In this document: positions 17,135 through 24,869 of the stretch, in pieces | Numbering within the stretch: position 1 is the stretch's first letter | How the letters are laid out: every line of letters starts with the position of its first letter | NCBI GenBank assembly: GCA_963736325.1 | Contig: CAVTOG010000013.1 | Coordinates: 62,001 to 126,000, forward strand | Origin: Actinoallomurus sp963736325 | Lineage (GTDB): Bacteria; Actinomycetota; Actinomycetes; Streptosporangiales; Streptosporangiaceae | Reading direction: 5' to 3' | DNA: 64,000 bases | Program-made: the position numbers and the translations under genes | Notes under the pieces: model-generated | Database searches by the model: none | What the model saw: only the letters and a program-made list of their open reading frames with translations | What the model was told of the DNA's origin: nothing

Positions 17135-17563
17135 ATGAAGTTGCTCCGAAACACCGCGACCTCGATCGGCCTGGGGGCCTTGATCGTCGCCGGCGTCGCG
17201 CTCCCCGCGACCAACGCCTCCGCGGCAGGTCACCAGCAGTGGGGCGCCTGGACCCAGGTCGGCTACACCTACAGCATCAAGTGCCGCAGCTATGTCGACG
17301 CCACCACGAGCAAGAGCCACCCCGGCAAGATCTATATCACCGGCGCCGTCTACTGTAATCGCGCGGCTGCCATCGCCATGGTCCTCGGGCCGATCCCGGG
17401 CCCGGACAAGACGAAGAACTGCAGGAACGTGACCGAGTCGAACTTCTGCTACCTCTCCGAATGGATTAAGAATCCGTCCGGAAAGCAGACCTTCCGGGTC
17501 GCCATCCTCGCGAACCACGTCGCCAAGAACGTCAAGGTCGCGCACATCAAGTTCAGCGCGTAA
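17135..17563 (+). CDS. Small secreted cysteine-containing protein, unknown function
   Basis: A 142-residue exported protein. A Sec signal peptide (MKLLRNTATSIGLGALIVAG, then NASAAG) should be cut near residue 31. The ~111-residue mature part has four cysteines (KCRS, VYCNR, KNCRN, NFCYL), compatible with two disulfides, and is rich in aromatic and beta-forming residues. I recognise no domain. GGGAGG precedes the ATG, and the 150-base AT-richer leader contains small inverted repeats (CTGAC/GTCAG). It is monocistronic, bracketed by the gluABCD terminator and its own hairpin. A secreted lectin-, inhibitor- or antimicrobial-like role is possible but unsupported. Confidence 0.75.
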   Translation: MKLLRNTATSIGLGALIVAGVALPATNASAAGHQQWGAWTQVGYTYSIKCRSYVDATTSKSHPGKIYITGAVYCNRAAAIAMVLGPIPGPDKTKNCRNVTESNFCYLSEWIKNPSGKQTFRVAILANHVAKNVKVAHIKFSA

Positions 17564-17584
17564 AGCCGCCCGACCTGCCTGATG

Positions 17585-17616
17585 CCCGCACCGTGCCCAT
17601 CGTGGCACGGAGCGGG
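17585..17616 (+). terminator. Terminator after secreted protein gene
   Basis: CCCGC-A-CCGTGCC pairs with GGCACGG-A-GCGGG around a short loop, 22 bases after the stop; a T-rich CGTTCGTTTGT follows. Likely intrinsic terminator. Confidence 0.6.
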
Positions 17617-17753
17617 CCCGTTCGTTTGTCCCGGAGGGTCAGGGTGGAGCCGGTCGAGGGACACCGTGGCCATGTGTCTCGATCATCCATCTTCAGCGCG
17701 CTATGTCGCGGGTCGGGGCCCCATCCTCCACTGGTTTGCGAGACGATTCCGAT

Positions 17754-19712
17754 ATGACCGCTCGTGCGACCGCCCCCTACGGATCCTGGCCCTCTCCGAT
17801 CTCCGCCGCCGACGTGGCCCGTGCCCGTCTTCGGCTCAGCTACCCGACCATCCACGGCGATCGGGTCTGGTGGCAGGAGACCCGCCCAGAGAGGGGCGGC
17901 CGTACGACGATCGTGCGGTCCGGCGTCGACCTGCTGCCAGCGCCGTGGGACGCCCGCACCCGCGTGCACGAGTACGGCGGACGGGCCTACCTCCCGCTGC
18001 CCGACGGCGACGTCGTCTTCGCCAACTACGACGACCAGCGGCTCTACCGCCTCACGCCGGGCGAGTCCCCGCTGCCGCTGACGCCCGCCCCGGCCGAGCC
18101 CGCGGGGCTGCGCTACGCCGACTTCTCGCTGTCCCCCGACGGCCGCCAGGTGTGGTGCGTGCGCGAGGCCCACGAGGCCGGGAACGTACGCCGGGCGATC
18201 GTCACGGTCCCGCTGAACGGCTCGGCGACCGACGACCCGTCGAGCGTCCGCGAGCTGACGAGCGGCGCCGACTTCTACGCCTTCCCCACGCCGTCGCCCG
18301 GCGGCGGCCACCTCGCGTGGGTGCAGTGGAACCACCCGCGCATGCCCTGGGACGGCACCGAGGTGCGCGTCGCGGTCTTCAACGCCGAGGGCACGCTCGA
18401 ACACCCGCGTACGGTCAAGGGCGGCCTGAGCGAGTCGGCGCTGGCGCCCACCTGGCTGACCGAGTCCAGCCTGTACGTCGTCTCCGACTGGCCCGGCTGG
18501 TGGAACCTCTATGAGATCGGTCTGTACGGCGAGTCGCCGCAGGCGCTCTACCCGGCCGAGGAGGAGTTCGCCGGGCCGTTGTGGCAGCTCGGCGGGCGCC
18601 CGTACGCGGTCCTGGACGACGGCCGCGTCGCGGTGCTGCACGGGCAGGGCGACCAGCGTCTCGGCCTGTACGACCCGGACACCGCCGACCTCGTCGACTT
18701 CGACCTGCCGTTCACCGACTGGAAGCCGCAGCTGTCGGCCGACGGGCGGACCATCGTCGGCGTCGCCGGCGCACCGGACATCCCCTGGTCGGTCGTCATC
18801 GTCGACGCCGACACAGGGCAGTCCAAGATCCTGCGCGGCGAGATCGACAGGCTGCCGGAGACCGCATACCTGCCGCTGCCGCGCGCCCAGCAGTTGGAGG
18901 GCCCGTTCGGGCGGGCGGTGCACGCCTTCGTCTACCCGCCGTCCAATCCGGCCGCGCAGGCGCCCGGCGGCGAGCTGCCGCCGTACGTGGTGTTCGTGCA
19001 CGGCGGCCCGACCAGCCAGACGTCGAGCGTGCTGGACCTGGAGATCGCCTACTTCACCAGCCGCGGCCTGGGCGTCATCGACGTGAACTACGGCGGGTCG
19101 ACCGGCTACGGGCGTTCGTACCGCGAGCGCCTGCGCCGCCAGTGGGGCGTCGTCGACGTCGAGGACTGCGTCGCCGCCGCCCAGGCGCTCGTGCGCAACG
19201 GCGCCGCCGACCCCGAACGCCTCGCCATCCGCGGCGGCAGCGCCGGCGGCTGGACCACGCTCTGCGCGATCACGCAGAGCCGGCTGTTCAAGGCGGGCAC
19301 GTCCTACTTCGGCATCTCCGACCCGCAGGGCTGGCTCAAGGAGACCCACGACTTCGAGTCGAAGTACCTGTACGGCCTGATCGGGCCGATTCCCGGGTTC
19401 GAGCGCACCTACAAGGAGCGGTCGCCCATGACGCACGCGACCAATGCCGCCTGCCCGGTCCTGCTGTTGCAAGGCCTCGCCGACCCGATCGTGCCGGCGC
19501 CGCAGTCCGAGCGCTTCGCCGAGGCGATGGCACGCAAGGAGGTGCCGTACGCCTACCTGACATTCGAGGGCGAGGCGCACGGCTTCCGGCGTGCCGACAC
19601 CGTGATCGCCTCCTTGGAGGCGGAGCTGTCCTTCTACGGGCAGACGCTCGGCTTCGACCCGAAGGACGTGACGCCGGTCAAGCTCACGGTCCGCGGACCG
19701 AACACTCCGTAG
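17754..19712 (+). CDS. S9-family (prolyl oligopeptidase/acylaminoacyl-peptidase type) serine peptidase
   Basis: A 652-residue cytoplasmic peptidase with an N-terminal beta-propeller (about 1-390) and a C-terminal alpha/beta-hydrolase domain. The nucleophile Ser is in RGGSAGGWTT (about residue 500), the acid Asp in LQGLADPIVPAPQSE and the base His in EGEAHGF. VFVHGGPTSQ marks the oxyanion region. No signal peptide is visible. The family cleaves short peptides or acylated amino acids after they enter the channel of the propeller. ATG 17754 is favoured by the conserved start (YGSWPSPISAADVA). It is monocistronic, ending at a bidirectional terminator. Confidence 0.92.
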   Translation: MTARATAPYGSWPSPISAADVARARLRLSYPTIHGDRVWWQETRPERGGRTTIVRSGVDLLPAPWDARTRVHEYGGRAYLPLPDGDVVFANYDDQRLYRLTPGESPLPLTPAPAEPAGLRYADFSLSPDGRQVWCVREAHEAGNVRRAIVTVPLNGSATDDPSSVRELTSGADFYAFPTPSPGGGHLAWVQWNHPRMPWDGTEVRVAVFNAEGTLEHPRTVKGGLSESALAPTWLTESSLYVVSDWPGWWNLYEIGLYGESPQALYPAEEEFAGPLWQLGGRPYAVLDDGRVAVLHGQGDQRLGLYDPDTADLVDFDLPFTDWKPQLSADGRTIVGVAGAPDIPWSVVIVDADTGQSKILRGEIDRLPETAYLPLPRAQQLEGPFGRAVHAFVYPPSNPAAQAPGGELPPYVVFVHGGPTSQTSSVLDLEIAYFTSRGLGVIDVNYGGSTGYGRSYRERLRRQWGVVDVEDCVAAAQALVRNGAADPERLAIRGGSAGGWTTLCAITQSRLFKAGTSYFGISDPQGWLKETHDFESKYLYGLIGPIPGFERTYKERSPMTHATNAACPVLLLQGLADPIVPAPQSERFAEAMARKEVPYAYLTFEGEAHGFRRADTVIASLEAELSFYGQTLGFDPKDVTPVKLTVRGPNTP

Positions 19713-19721
19713 AGAACGACC

Positions 19722-19751
19722 GAGCCCCCGTCCTTCGCGGGACGGGGGCTC
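19722..19751. terminator. Bidirectional terminator between convergent genes
   Basis: A perfect 12-bp stem (GAGCCCCCGTCC / GGACGGGGGCTC) with a 6-base TTCGCG-type loop sits between the S9 peptidase stop and the flavohaemoglobin stop and can serve both strands. Confidence 0.8.
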
Positions 19752-19757
19752 ATTCGC

Positions 19758-20903
19758 TCAGGTCGGGACGTGGACGCGCAGCCGCTGCGCCATGCCTCCG
19801 GCGTCGGGCTCGCTGCGGATCGCGTGCGACGGCAGGCCCAGCGTGGCGAGGTGGTCGAGCGTCGCCAGCACCATCTCCGGCGGCCCGCAGACGAACGTCG
19901 AGGGCACGTCCTCGACGTGCTCCGGGCCGATGACGTCGGCGATCGTACGGTGCGGCAGGTGGTCGGGGTCCTCGGAGACCGCGGCGACCAGGCGGAGACG
20001 TCCCGGCGCCAGGGTCATGCGCGTCAGGTCATCGTCGTCATAGAGGTCATGCTGCCGCCGTACGCCGTGGACGAGCGTGATGTCCGGGTGCTGGCTCGAC
20101 CGCAGCGTCTCCTCGATGAGCGCCTTGACCGGGGCGAGGCCGGTGCCGCCCGCGAGGCACAGCAGGCGGTCCGGCCTCGGAGTGGGCAGCGTCATCGTGC
20201 CGCGCGGCGGGCCGAGCAGCAGCACGTCGCCGATGCTCGTGTGGTGGGCGAGCGCCGTGCTGATCCAGCCGCCGGGAACGACCCGCACATGGAAGGTGAG
20301 GAGGTTGTCCGGGCGCGGGGCGTTCCCGATCGAGTACGACCGCCAGATCCTCGGCCAGCGCGCGGTCTGGATCGTGGCGTACTGACCGGCATGGAACGGG
20401 TACGGCTGGTCGGGCTCCACCGTGATGACGGCGATCTCCGGCGTACGCTGCTGGTGGCCGACGACGCGGGCGCTCCAGTACGGCGGCGCGACCGTCTCGT
20501 CCTCGGCGGCGGCCTGGATCATGACCGAGGCGATCAGCTCGTAAGCCTCCGACCACGCCTCGTCGTACTCCGGTTTCCAGGCGTCGACGGCGTTGGCCCG
20601 CAGGGCGGCGATGAGGCACCGGCCGACGGCGGCGTAGTGCTCGGGCCGTACGTCGAACTTTCGGTGGTCACGTGCGAGCTCGCGGAGATAGGCCGTCACC
20701 ATCCCCAGGTCGTCCAGATTGATCACGACATAAGTGATGGCGTTGACCAGGCGATCCCGCTGCGACTCCATCACGATCGGGAACAGCGCGCGAACCTGCG
20801 GATAGCGGGAGAAGAGCATGCCGTAGAACTCCGAGGCCACCTTCTCCGACCGGTCCGCGACGAGTATCCAGCTCTCTCGCAGGAGAGAAATGTTAACGCT
20901 CAT
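19758..20903 (-). CDS. Flavohaemoglobin (globin-FAD/NAD reductase fusion)
   Basis: A 381-residue fusion: globin domain (about 1-135) with candidate proximal haem His 80 (RDHRKFDV), FAD-binding barrel (RSYSIGNAP near 195) and NAD(P)-binding domain (GGTGLAPVKA, CGPPEM). Flavohaemoglobins use O2 and NAD(P)H to convert nitric oxide to nitrate; some actinobacterial ones have been linked to lactate or alkylhydroperoxide handling, so NO dioxygenase is likely but not certain. The gene overlaps the upstream PPOX-family gene by ATGA, so both proteins are made together. It shares a terminator with the S9 peptidase gene. Confidence 0.92.
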   Translation of the reverse strand: MSVNISLLRESWILVADRSEKVASEFYGMLFSRYPQVRALFPIVMESQRDRLVNAITYVVINLDDLGMVTAYLRELARDHRKFDVRPEHYAAVGRCLIAALRANAVDAWKPEYDEAWSEAYELIASVMIQAAAEDETVAPPYWSARVVGHQQRTPEIAVITVEPDQPYPFHAGQYATIQTARWPRIWRSYSIGNAPRPDNLLTFHVRVVPGGWISTALAHHTSIGDVLLLGPPRGTMTLPTPRPDRLLCLAGGTGLAPVKALIEETLRSSQHPDITLVHGVRRQHDLYDDDDLTRMTLAPGRLRLVAAVSEDPDHLPHRTIADVIGPEHVEDVPSTFVCGPPEMVLATLDHLATLGLPSHAIRSEPDAGGMAQRLRVHVPT

Positions 20904-21565
20904 CTCGACCGCGCCCCCGGGACCGCCGCCAGGTCACGGACTCTCACGTCCTCCTCGTCGCCGACGAAGTAGCCGGCCCCCGCCGGACGTACCGACCTGT
21001 CCGCCACGCGCGCCTTGCGGTCCCCCTTGCGCAGCAGCGGAATGTTCTTCGAACAGTGGATGTAGGCCTCTTCGACGTTGACCACCACCCAGCCCTCGGC
21101 ACGCCGTCCTGGAGCGGTGTCCTCGCTGACCAGGCCGTGCTCGGTGGCCCACTCCGCGGAGAGGAGCCGGGCGCCGCCGTTGACGTGGAGCCCGACGAGG
21201 TCGTCGAAGAAGTCGACCATCAGGATGGCGACGTGAGGGTTCTCGCTGATGTTGCCGAGGCTCGCCAGCACTCCGTTGCCCCGGTACTCCGGGTAGGCGA
21301 TGGTCCGTTCGTTGACGACCTGGACGAACCCGGGAGGCCCGGACCGGAAGGTGCAGTCGCACTCACCGTCACTGTCCGCAGTCGCCACGAACGCCATTTC
21401 CTGGCGGCCAATGAATTCCTGCATTTGCGGATTCAGATGATTAAGTAGCTGTTTGTCATAGAACGCGGCTGCCCGGTCTTCGGTACCGAGAAGCCGCTGG
21501 AGCATATGCTCTCCGTGTGATCCCGGCTGGTCTGCGCCGGAGGCGTGGGTGGGGGTACCCGTCAC
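20900..21565 (-). CDS. PPOX-class flavin/cofactor-binding protein coupled to flavohaemoglobin
   Basis: A 221-residue protein of the pyridoxamine 5'-phosphate oxidase-like split-barrel superfamily (MAFVATADSDGECDCTFRSG, IAYPEYRGNGVLASLGNISE, HVAILMVDFF, YIHCSKNIPL). Members bind FMN, F420 or haem; the subgroup with the HCSK motif is often called general stress or FMN-binding protein. Its stop overlaps the flavohaemoglobin start (ATGA), so a shared task such as nitrosative stress defence or electron supply is likely (inference). An N-terminal ~20-residue extension could be omitted if translation begins at Met 21. Confidence 0.82.
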   Translation of the reverse strand: MTGTPTHASGADQPGSHGEHMLQRLLGTEDRAAAFYDKQLLNHLNPQMQEFIGRQEMAFVATADSDGECDCTFRSGPPGFVQVVNERTIAYPEYRGNGVLASLGNISENPHVAILMVDFFDDLVGLHVNGGARLLSAEWATEHGLVSEDTAPGRRAEGWVVVNVEEAYIHCSKNIPLLRKGDRKARVADRSVRPAGAGYFVGDEEDVRVRDLAAVPGARSR

Positions 21566-21883
21566 GTCGCTCCTTGTCGTGCACGCCCTGAGTCGCGGTG
21601 GAGGGGGGTCCCGCTGCAGGCCAGGCGCGTAGGTCGGTCGGTGAAGGTCACTCGTAGGACTGGTGTTCCGCGTGTCGACGGTCGACGAACGGCCAAGAGC
21701 TTATACGGATCACGTCGCCAAAAGCACGATTTGACCAGTTTTATGACGAGTTGGCTCGCTTTGTCACCTGGTGAACCGTCAGAGCAACAGACGGTGATTT
21801 ATCCGAATGGCACCTAGCTTGTTACACACCGTCACAAAATCAGCATTCTCATGCGAGAACGCCGGAGTGTAGTTGATCGATAC
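21566..21883. other. Intergenic region upstream of PPOX/flavohaemoglobin operon
   Basis: 318 bases without a convincing gene. It should contain the promoter for the minus-strand PPOX-flavohaemoglobin operon and the 3' end of the rny transcript. It is AT-richer than its surroundings in the middle (about 21700-21850). A partial dyad GTTAC-N5-GTCAC lies at 21821-21835, and a weak TTCTC/GAGAA hairpin near 21849. No clear terminator is seen for rny. Confidence 0.5.
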
Positions 21884-23470
21884 TCAGCGAGCGAACTCGG
21901 TGGCCCGCGACTCCCGTACGACCGTGATCCGGATCTGGCCCGGGTAGGTCAGCTCGCCCTCGACCTGCTTGGCGATGTCGTGCGCGATGACCTGGGCCTG
22001 GATGTCGTCGACGGAGTCGGGGCGGACCATGACGCGCACCTCGCGCCCCGCCTGCATCGCGAAGACCTTCTCGACGCCCTCGCGCTCGGTGGCGATCTCC
22101 TCCAGGCGCTCCAGGCGCTTGACGTACGCCTCCAGCGACTCCCTTCGCGCCCCCGGACGGCCGCCGCTGATCGCGTCCGCGGCCTGGGTGAGCACGGCCT
22201 CGACGGTGCGCACCTCGACCTCGTTGTGGTGGGCCTCGATGGCGTGCACGACGTCCTCGTCCTCGCCGTACCGGCGGGCGATCTCCGCGCCGATCAGCGC
22301 GTGGCTGCCCTCCACCTCGTGGGTGAGCGCCTTGCCGATGTCGTGCAGGAGAGTGCAGCGCTTCAACTGGAGCGTCGGAAGGCCCAGCTCGGCCGCCATG
22401 ATGCCCGCGATGTGCGCCGACTCGATCAGGTGCTTGAGGACGTTCTGGCCGTACGACGTGCGGTACCTCAGCTGGCCGAGCAGCGCGACGAGCTCCTCAT
22501 GCATGTCGGTGATGCCCAGCTCGACGAGGGCGTCCTCACCGGCGCGTACGCAGAGCTGCTCGACCTCGGTCTTGCAGTGCTCGTGGACCTCTTCGATGCG
22601 CTGCGGGTGGATCCTGCCATCGAGGACGAGCTTCTCCAGCGTGAGTCGTCCCACCTCGCGGCGTACCGGGTCGAAACAGCTCAGCAGCACCGCCTCTGGC
22701 GTGTCGTCGATGATGAGGTTCACACCGGTGGTCGTCTCGAACGACCGGATGTTGCGCCCCTCACGGCCGATGATGCGGCCCTTCATCTCGTCACTGGGCA
22801 GGTGCAGCACCGACACGACGGACTCCGCCGTCTGCTCGGTCGCGATCCGCTGAATCGCCAACGTCACGATCTTGCGCGCACGCTTCTCGCCCTCGCCACG
22901 CGCCTCGGTCTCGATGTCACGGACGATCAGGGCGGCGTCCCGCTTCGCCTGGTTCTCGATGGCGGAGACGAGCTCCGACCTGGCCTGCTCGGCGGTGAGC
23001 CCGGCGGCCTGCTCAAGCACCCTGCGGCGCTCCTCGTCGACCTGCTCCAGCTCGGCCTTGCGCTCCTTCAGCGCATGCTTGGCCTCATCGATCTCCCGCT
23101 TACGGTCTTCGAGCCGGCGCACCTCGTCATCGAGCCGCTGCTCACGCTCCCCAAGCCGCGTCTCACGCCGCTCCAGGTCCTCCCGAACCGGCCGCATGTC
23201 GTCCTTGAGCGCCTTGACGTCCCTCTCGACCTCGGCCCGTACGCTCGCCGACGTCTCTCTGGCCCTGCCCTCGGCATCCGCGATGATCTGCTGCGCCTGA
23301 GCGTCGGCCCGCGCTACGATTTCTTTCGCGTTCAGTTCGGCGCCGGCGAGCTCCTCACTCCGCACACCGGCCTTACCGGCCGCCAGAGTCCGCCGGAGCA
23401 TGATCACGATGACGAGCACGACGATCGCCAGGACGATGAGCAGTGCCGCAGCTATGACACCCAAGATCAC
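21884..23470 (-). CDS. rny: Ribonuclease Y
   Basis: A 528-residue membrane-anchored endoribonuclease that starts decay of many mRNAs. Domains in order: N-terminal transmembrane helix (about 3-24), long charged coiled coil (about 30-215), KH domain with GRIIGREGRNIRSFE (about 230), HD phosphohydrolase domain with HDIGKALTHE (about 375), and the conserved C-terminal region. GTG 23470, preceded by AAAGGGG, is chosen; a longer upstream frame lacks support. RNase J is also encoded in this window, so both major Firmicute-type decay enzymes coexist here, as in other actinobacteria. Upstream lies a 780-base gene-poor gap holding its promoter. Confidence 0.95.
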   Translation of the reverse strand: MILGVIAAALLIVLAIVVLVIVIMLRRTLAAGKAGVRSEELAGAELNAKEIVARADAQAQQIIADAEGRARETSASVRAEVERDVKALKDDMRPVREDLERRETRLGEREQRLDDEVRRLEDRKREIDEAKHALKERKAELEQVDEERRRVLEQAAGLTAEQARSELVSAIENQAKRDAALIVRDIETEARGEGEKRARKIVTLAIQRIATEQTAESVVSVLHLPSDEMKGRIIGREGRNIRSFETTTGVNLIIDDTPEAVLLSCFDPVRREVGRLTLEKLVLDGRIHPQRIEEVHEHCKTEVEQLCVRAGEDALVELGITDMHEELVALLGQLRYRTSYGQNVLKHLIESAHIAGIMAAELGLPTLQLKRCTLLHDIGKALTHEVEGSHALIGAEIARRYGEDEDVVHAIEAHHNEVEVRTVEAVLTQAADAISGGRPGARRESLEAYVKRLERLEEIATEREGVEKVFAMQAGREVRVMVRPDSVDDIQAQVIAHDIAKQVEGELTYPGQIRITVVRESRATEFAR

Positions 23471-23993
23471 GGCACTGACCCCTTTCCTCGACGCGGGCAG
23501 CGCCCTATAACGGGCGATGCGGCGCAAGGGGTTACCACGTGCGGTGCGGACCACCGGCCGAAGCCGTCGGGGCACAACCATCAGGGCTCCGGCGTCAACC
23601 AGAACCCTGCAAACCGAAAGACCGGCCTCGGGAGCCGGCTCGGAAACCTCTCAGTTCGTCAACTTCTGCGTACGTATGGCAATCCGCGCTGCGCGGAGTA
23701 ACTCCTCACTGCCGTAACCGTAAGCGTCGGGGAGGTAATGGGCAAGGAAAGACTTCTGCTTCCGGTCGAATCACCAGACGCTTGATACGCCGGTCACCAG
23801 GTCGCAGAGCACCCGGAACCTGTCCGAAACCTCGGAAACCTGCACTAAACCCTCGGGCCCGGATGCGGCCATTTGACTCAAGAACTTGACTCGGTTGCTG
23901 CGGCGCGAGGAGGGGCCCGCGACGGTCGCGGAGACGGGTGTGACGGGGGTCGCGGAGAGTTGACGTGGGTTTCGGCACGTTGCGTGAGATGAC

Positions 23994-24023
23994 GGGAAGA
24001 CAGGGGTCACGGGGGTGACGGGG
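23994..24023 (+). repeat. G-rich repeat with G-quadruplex potential
   Basis: Four G-runs (3, 4, 5 and 4 Gs) are separated by loops of 6, 4 and 4 bases, meeting the usual G3+N1-7 rule. The unit TCAC/TGAC-GGGG is repeated, and similar GTGACGGGGG units occur 55 bases upstream at about 23938-23949. It lies ~520 bases upstream of the rny start, on the opposite strand. Confidence 0.55.
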
Positions 24024-24096
24024 CTGACATGCCCTGAGACCCCAGAACCACGCGAATCCTCCCGGAATCGCCCCCACACGGCCGACGATCTGTGGC

Positions 24097-24264
24097 GTGC
24101 GGACGACACCCCTGACCGTCCAGGCGGATGAGCTCCGCGTCGTGCGGGCCATCCGCACGGCAGGGAGCGTCGGGACGGCCTCGGCCGCCCGGCGTACCGG
24201 CTATGGAGGTCCCGGCGGACCGCCGGGACCGCCGGGGCTGATGTCGGGCTTTCAGTCGTCGTAG
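24097..24264 (+). pseudogene. Possible remnant of a LysR-type regulator HTH
   Basis: This frame, from a GTG at 24097 to TAG 24262-24264, encodes about 55 residues, of which LTVQADELRVVRAIRTAGSV and the following GTASAARRTGY strongly resemble the first helices of a LysR-type winged-helix domain (compare LxxLRVLRAVxxxGSxxxAAxxLGY). After GY the sequence turns into a Gly/Pro repeat coinciding with the hairpin at 24208-24230 and ends inside the 3' end of recX. The recognition helix and effector domain are missing. I infer a truncated relic, not a working gene; coincidence cannot be excluded. Confidence 0.35.
24208..24230 (-). terminator. Hairpin downstream of recX
   Basis: A perfect dyad GGTCCCGGCGG-A-CCGCCGGGACC starts 22 bases after the recX stop. 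It lacks a T-run but is well placed to end the recA-recX transcript. Confidence 0.55.
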
Positions 24265-24869
24265 GGGAGATCGGGGACGTTCTCGGCGCCCTCGTTCTCC
24301 AAGGCTTCTCGTACCAGGCGGTATGAGAGGCCGGCGGGGTATCCCTTTCGGGCCAGTACTCCCAGGAGGCGGCGGGTACGTTTGACCGGATCGAGGCCTC
24401 GGGTCGCCGAGAGACGTTTGGCGACCAGGCGACGGGCGGCGGCTTCTTCCTGTTCGGGAGCGAGTTCTTCGACGGCGTCTTTCACGGTGTCGTCGGCCAC
24501 GCCCCGGCGGCGCAGTTCCGCTGCGAGGGCGCCCCGGGCCAGGCCCCGGCCGGCGTGACGGGACTGAACCCAGGCCTTCGCGAACGCGGCGTCGTCGATG
24601 AGGCCGACCTCGGTGAAACGGCCCAGTACCTGTTCGGACACCTCGTCGGGGATGTCCTTACGGCGTAGCGCGTCGGCGAGCTGCGCGTGCGTACGCGGAG
24701 AGAAGGACAGCAGACGGAGACAGATCTCCCGCGCGGCCGACGCTGGGTCGGTCTGCTGTTCCGACTTCCGCGCTCCTTTCGAACCGGACCGCTCTCCCTG
24801 CCTGTCTCCCGAGCGTTCCGAACTCTCCTGCCCGGCAGGGTCTTGCGCGTCAGAGCGAGGTCGCTTCAT
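24252..24869 (-). CDS. recX: Regulatory protein RecX
   Basis: A 205-residue RecX, which binds RecA filaments and limits their growth and co-protease activity. A polar ~45-residue N-terminal tail precedes the three-helix repeats (AREICLRLLSFSPRTHAQLA, GLIDDAAFAKAWVQSRHAG, GLARGALAAELRRRGV, KRTRRLLGVLARKGY). GAGGAACGGAT precedes the ATG. It is read in the same direction as recA but lies 751 bases downstream, an unusually large separation. Confidence 0.95.
   Translation of the reverse strand: MKRPRSDAQDPAGQESSERSGDRQGERSGSKGARKSEQQTDPASAAREICLRLLSFSPRTHAQLADALRRKDIPDEVSEQVLGRFTEVGLIDDAAFAKAWVQSRHAGRGLARGALAAELRRRGVADDTVKDAVEELAPEQEEAAARRLVAKRLSATRGLDPVKRTRRLLGVLARKGYPAGLSYRLVREALENEGAENVPDLPYDD

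Larger units (their letters stand above)
23471..24251. other. Long gene-poor gap between rny and recX
   Basis: About 780 bases. It contains a small inverted repeat around TATAA (23501-23516) close to rny, likely part of its promoter; a low-complexity stretch around 23930-24030 built from GTGACGGGG-like units; a LysR-like HTH remnant on the plus strand (24097-24264); and a hairpin after recX. Long open frames here (for example 23706-24158 minus) are Arg/Pro/Ser-rich with no recognisable domain and I do not call them. Confidence 0.5.

Noticed and set aside
21820..21836. CRP-like dyad TGTTA-N7-TCACA upstream of the flavohaemoglobin operon
   Set aside because: Spacing is 7 rather than 6 and the left arm is off consensus; too weak to call.
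23706..24158. Minus-strand 150-codon frame in the rny-recX gap, and an overlapping frame with VTPVTPV repeats
   Set aside because: Arg/Pro-rich low-complexity sequence arising from the GTGACGGGG repeats; no start signal or recognisable domain.
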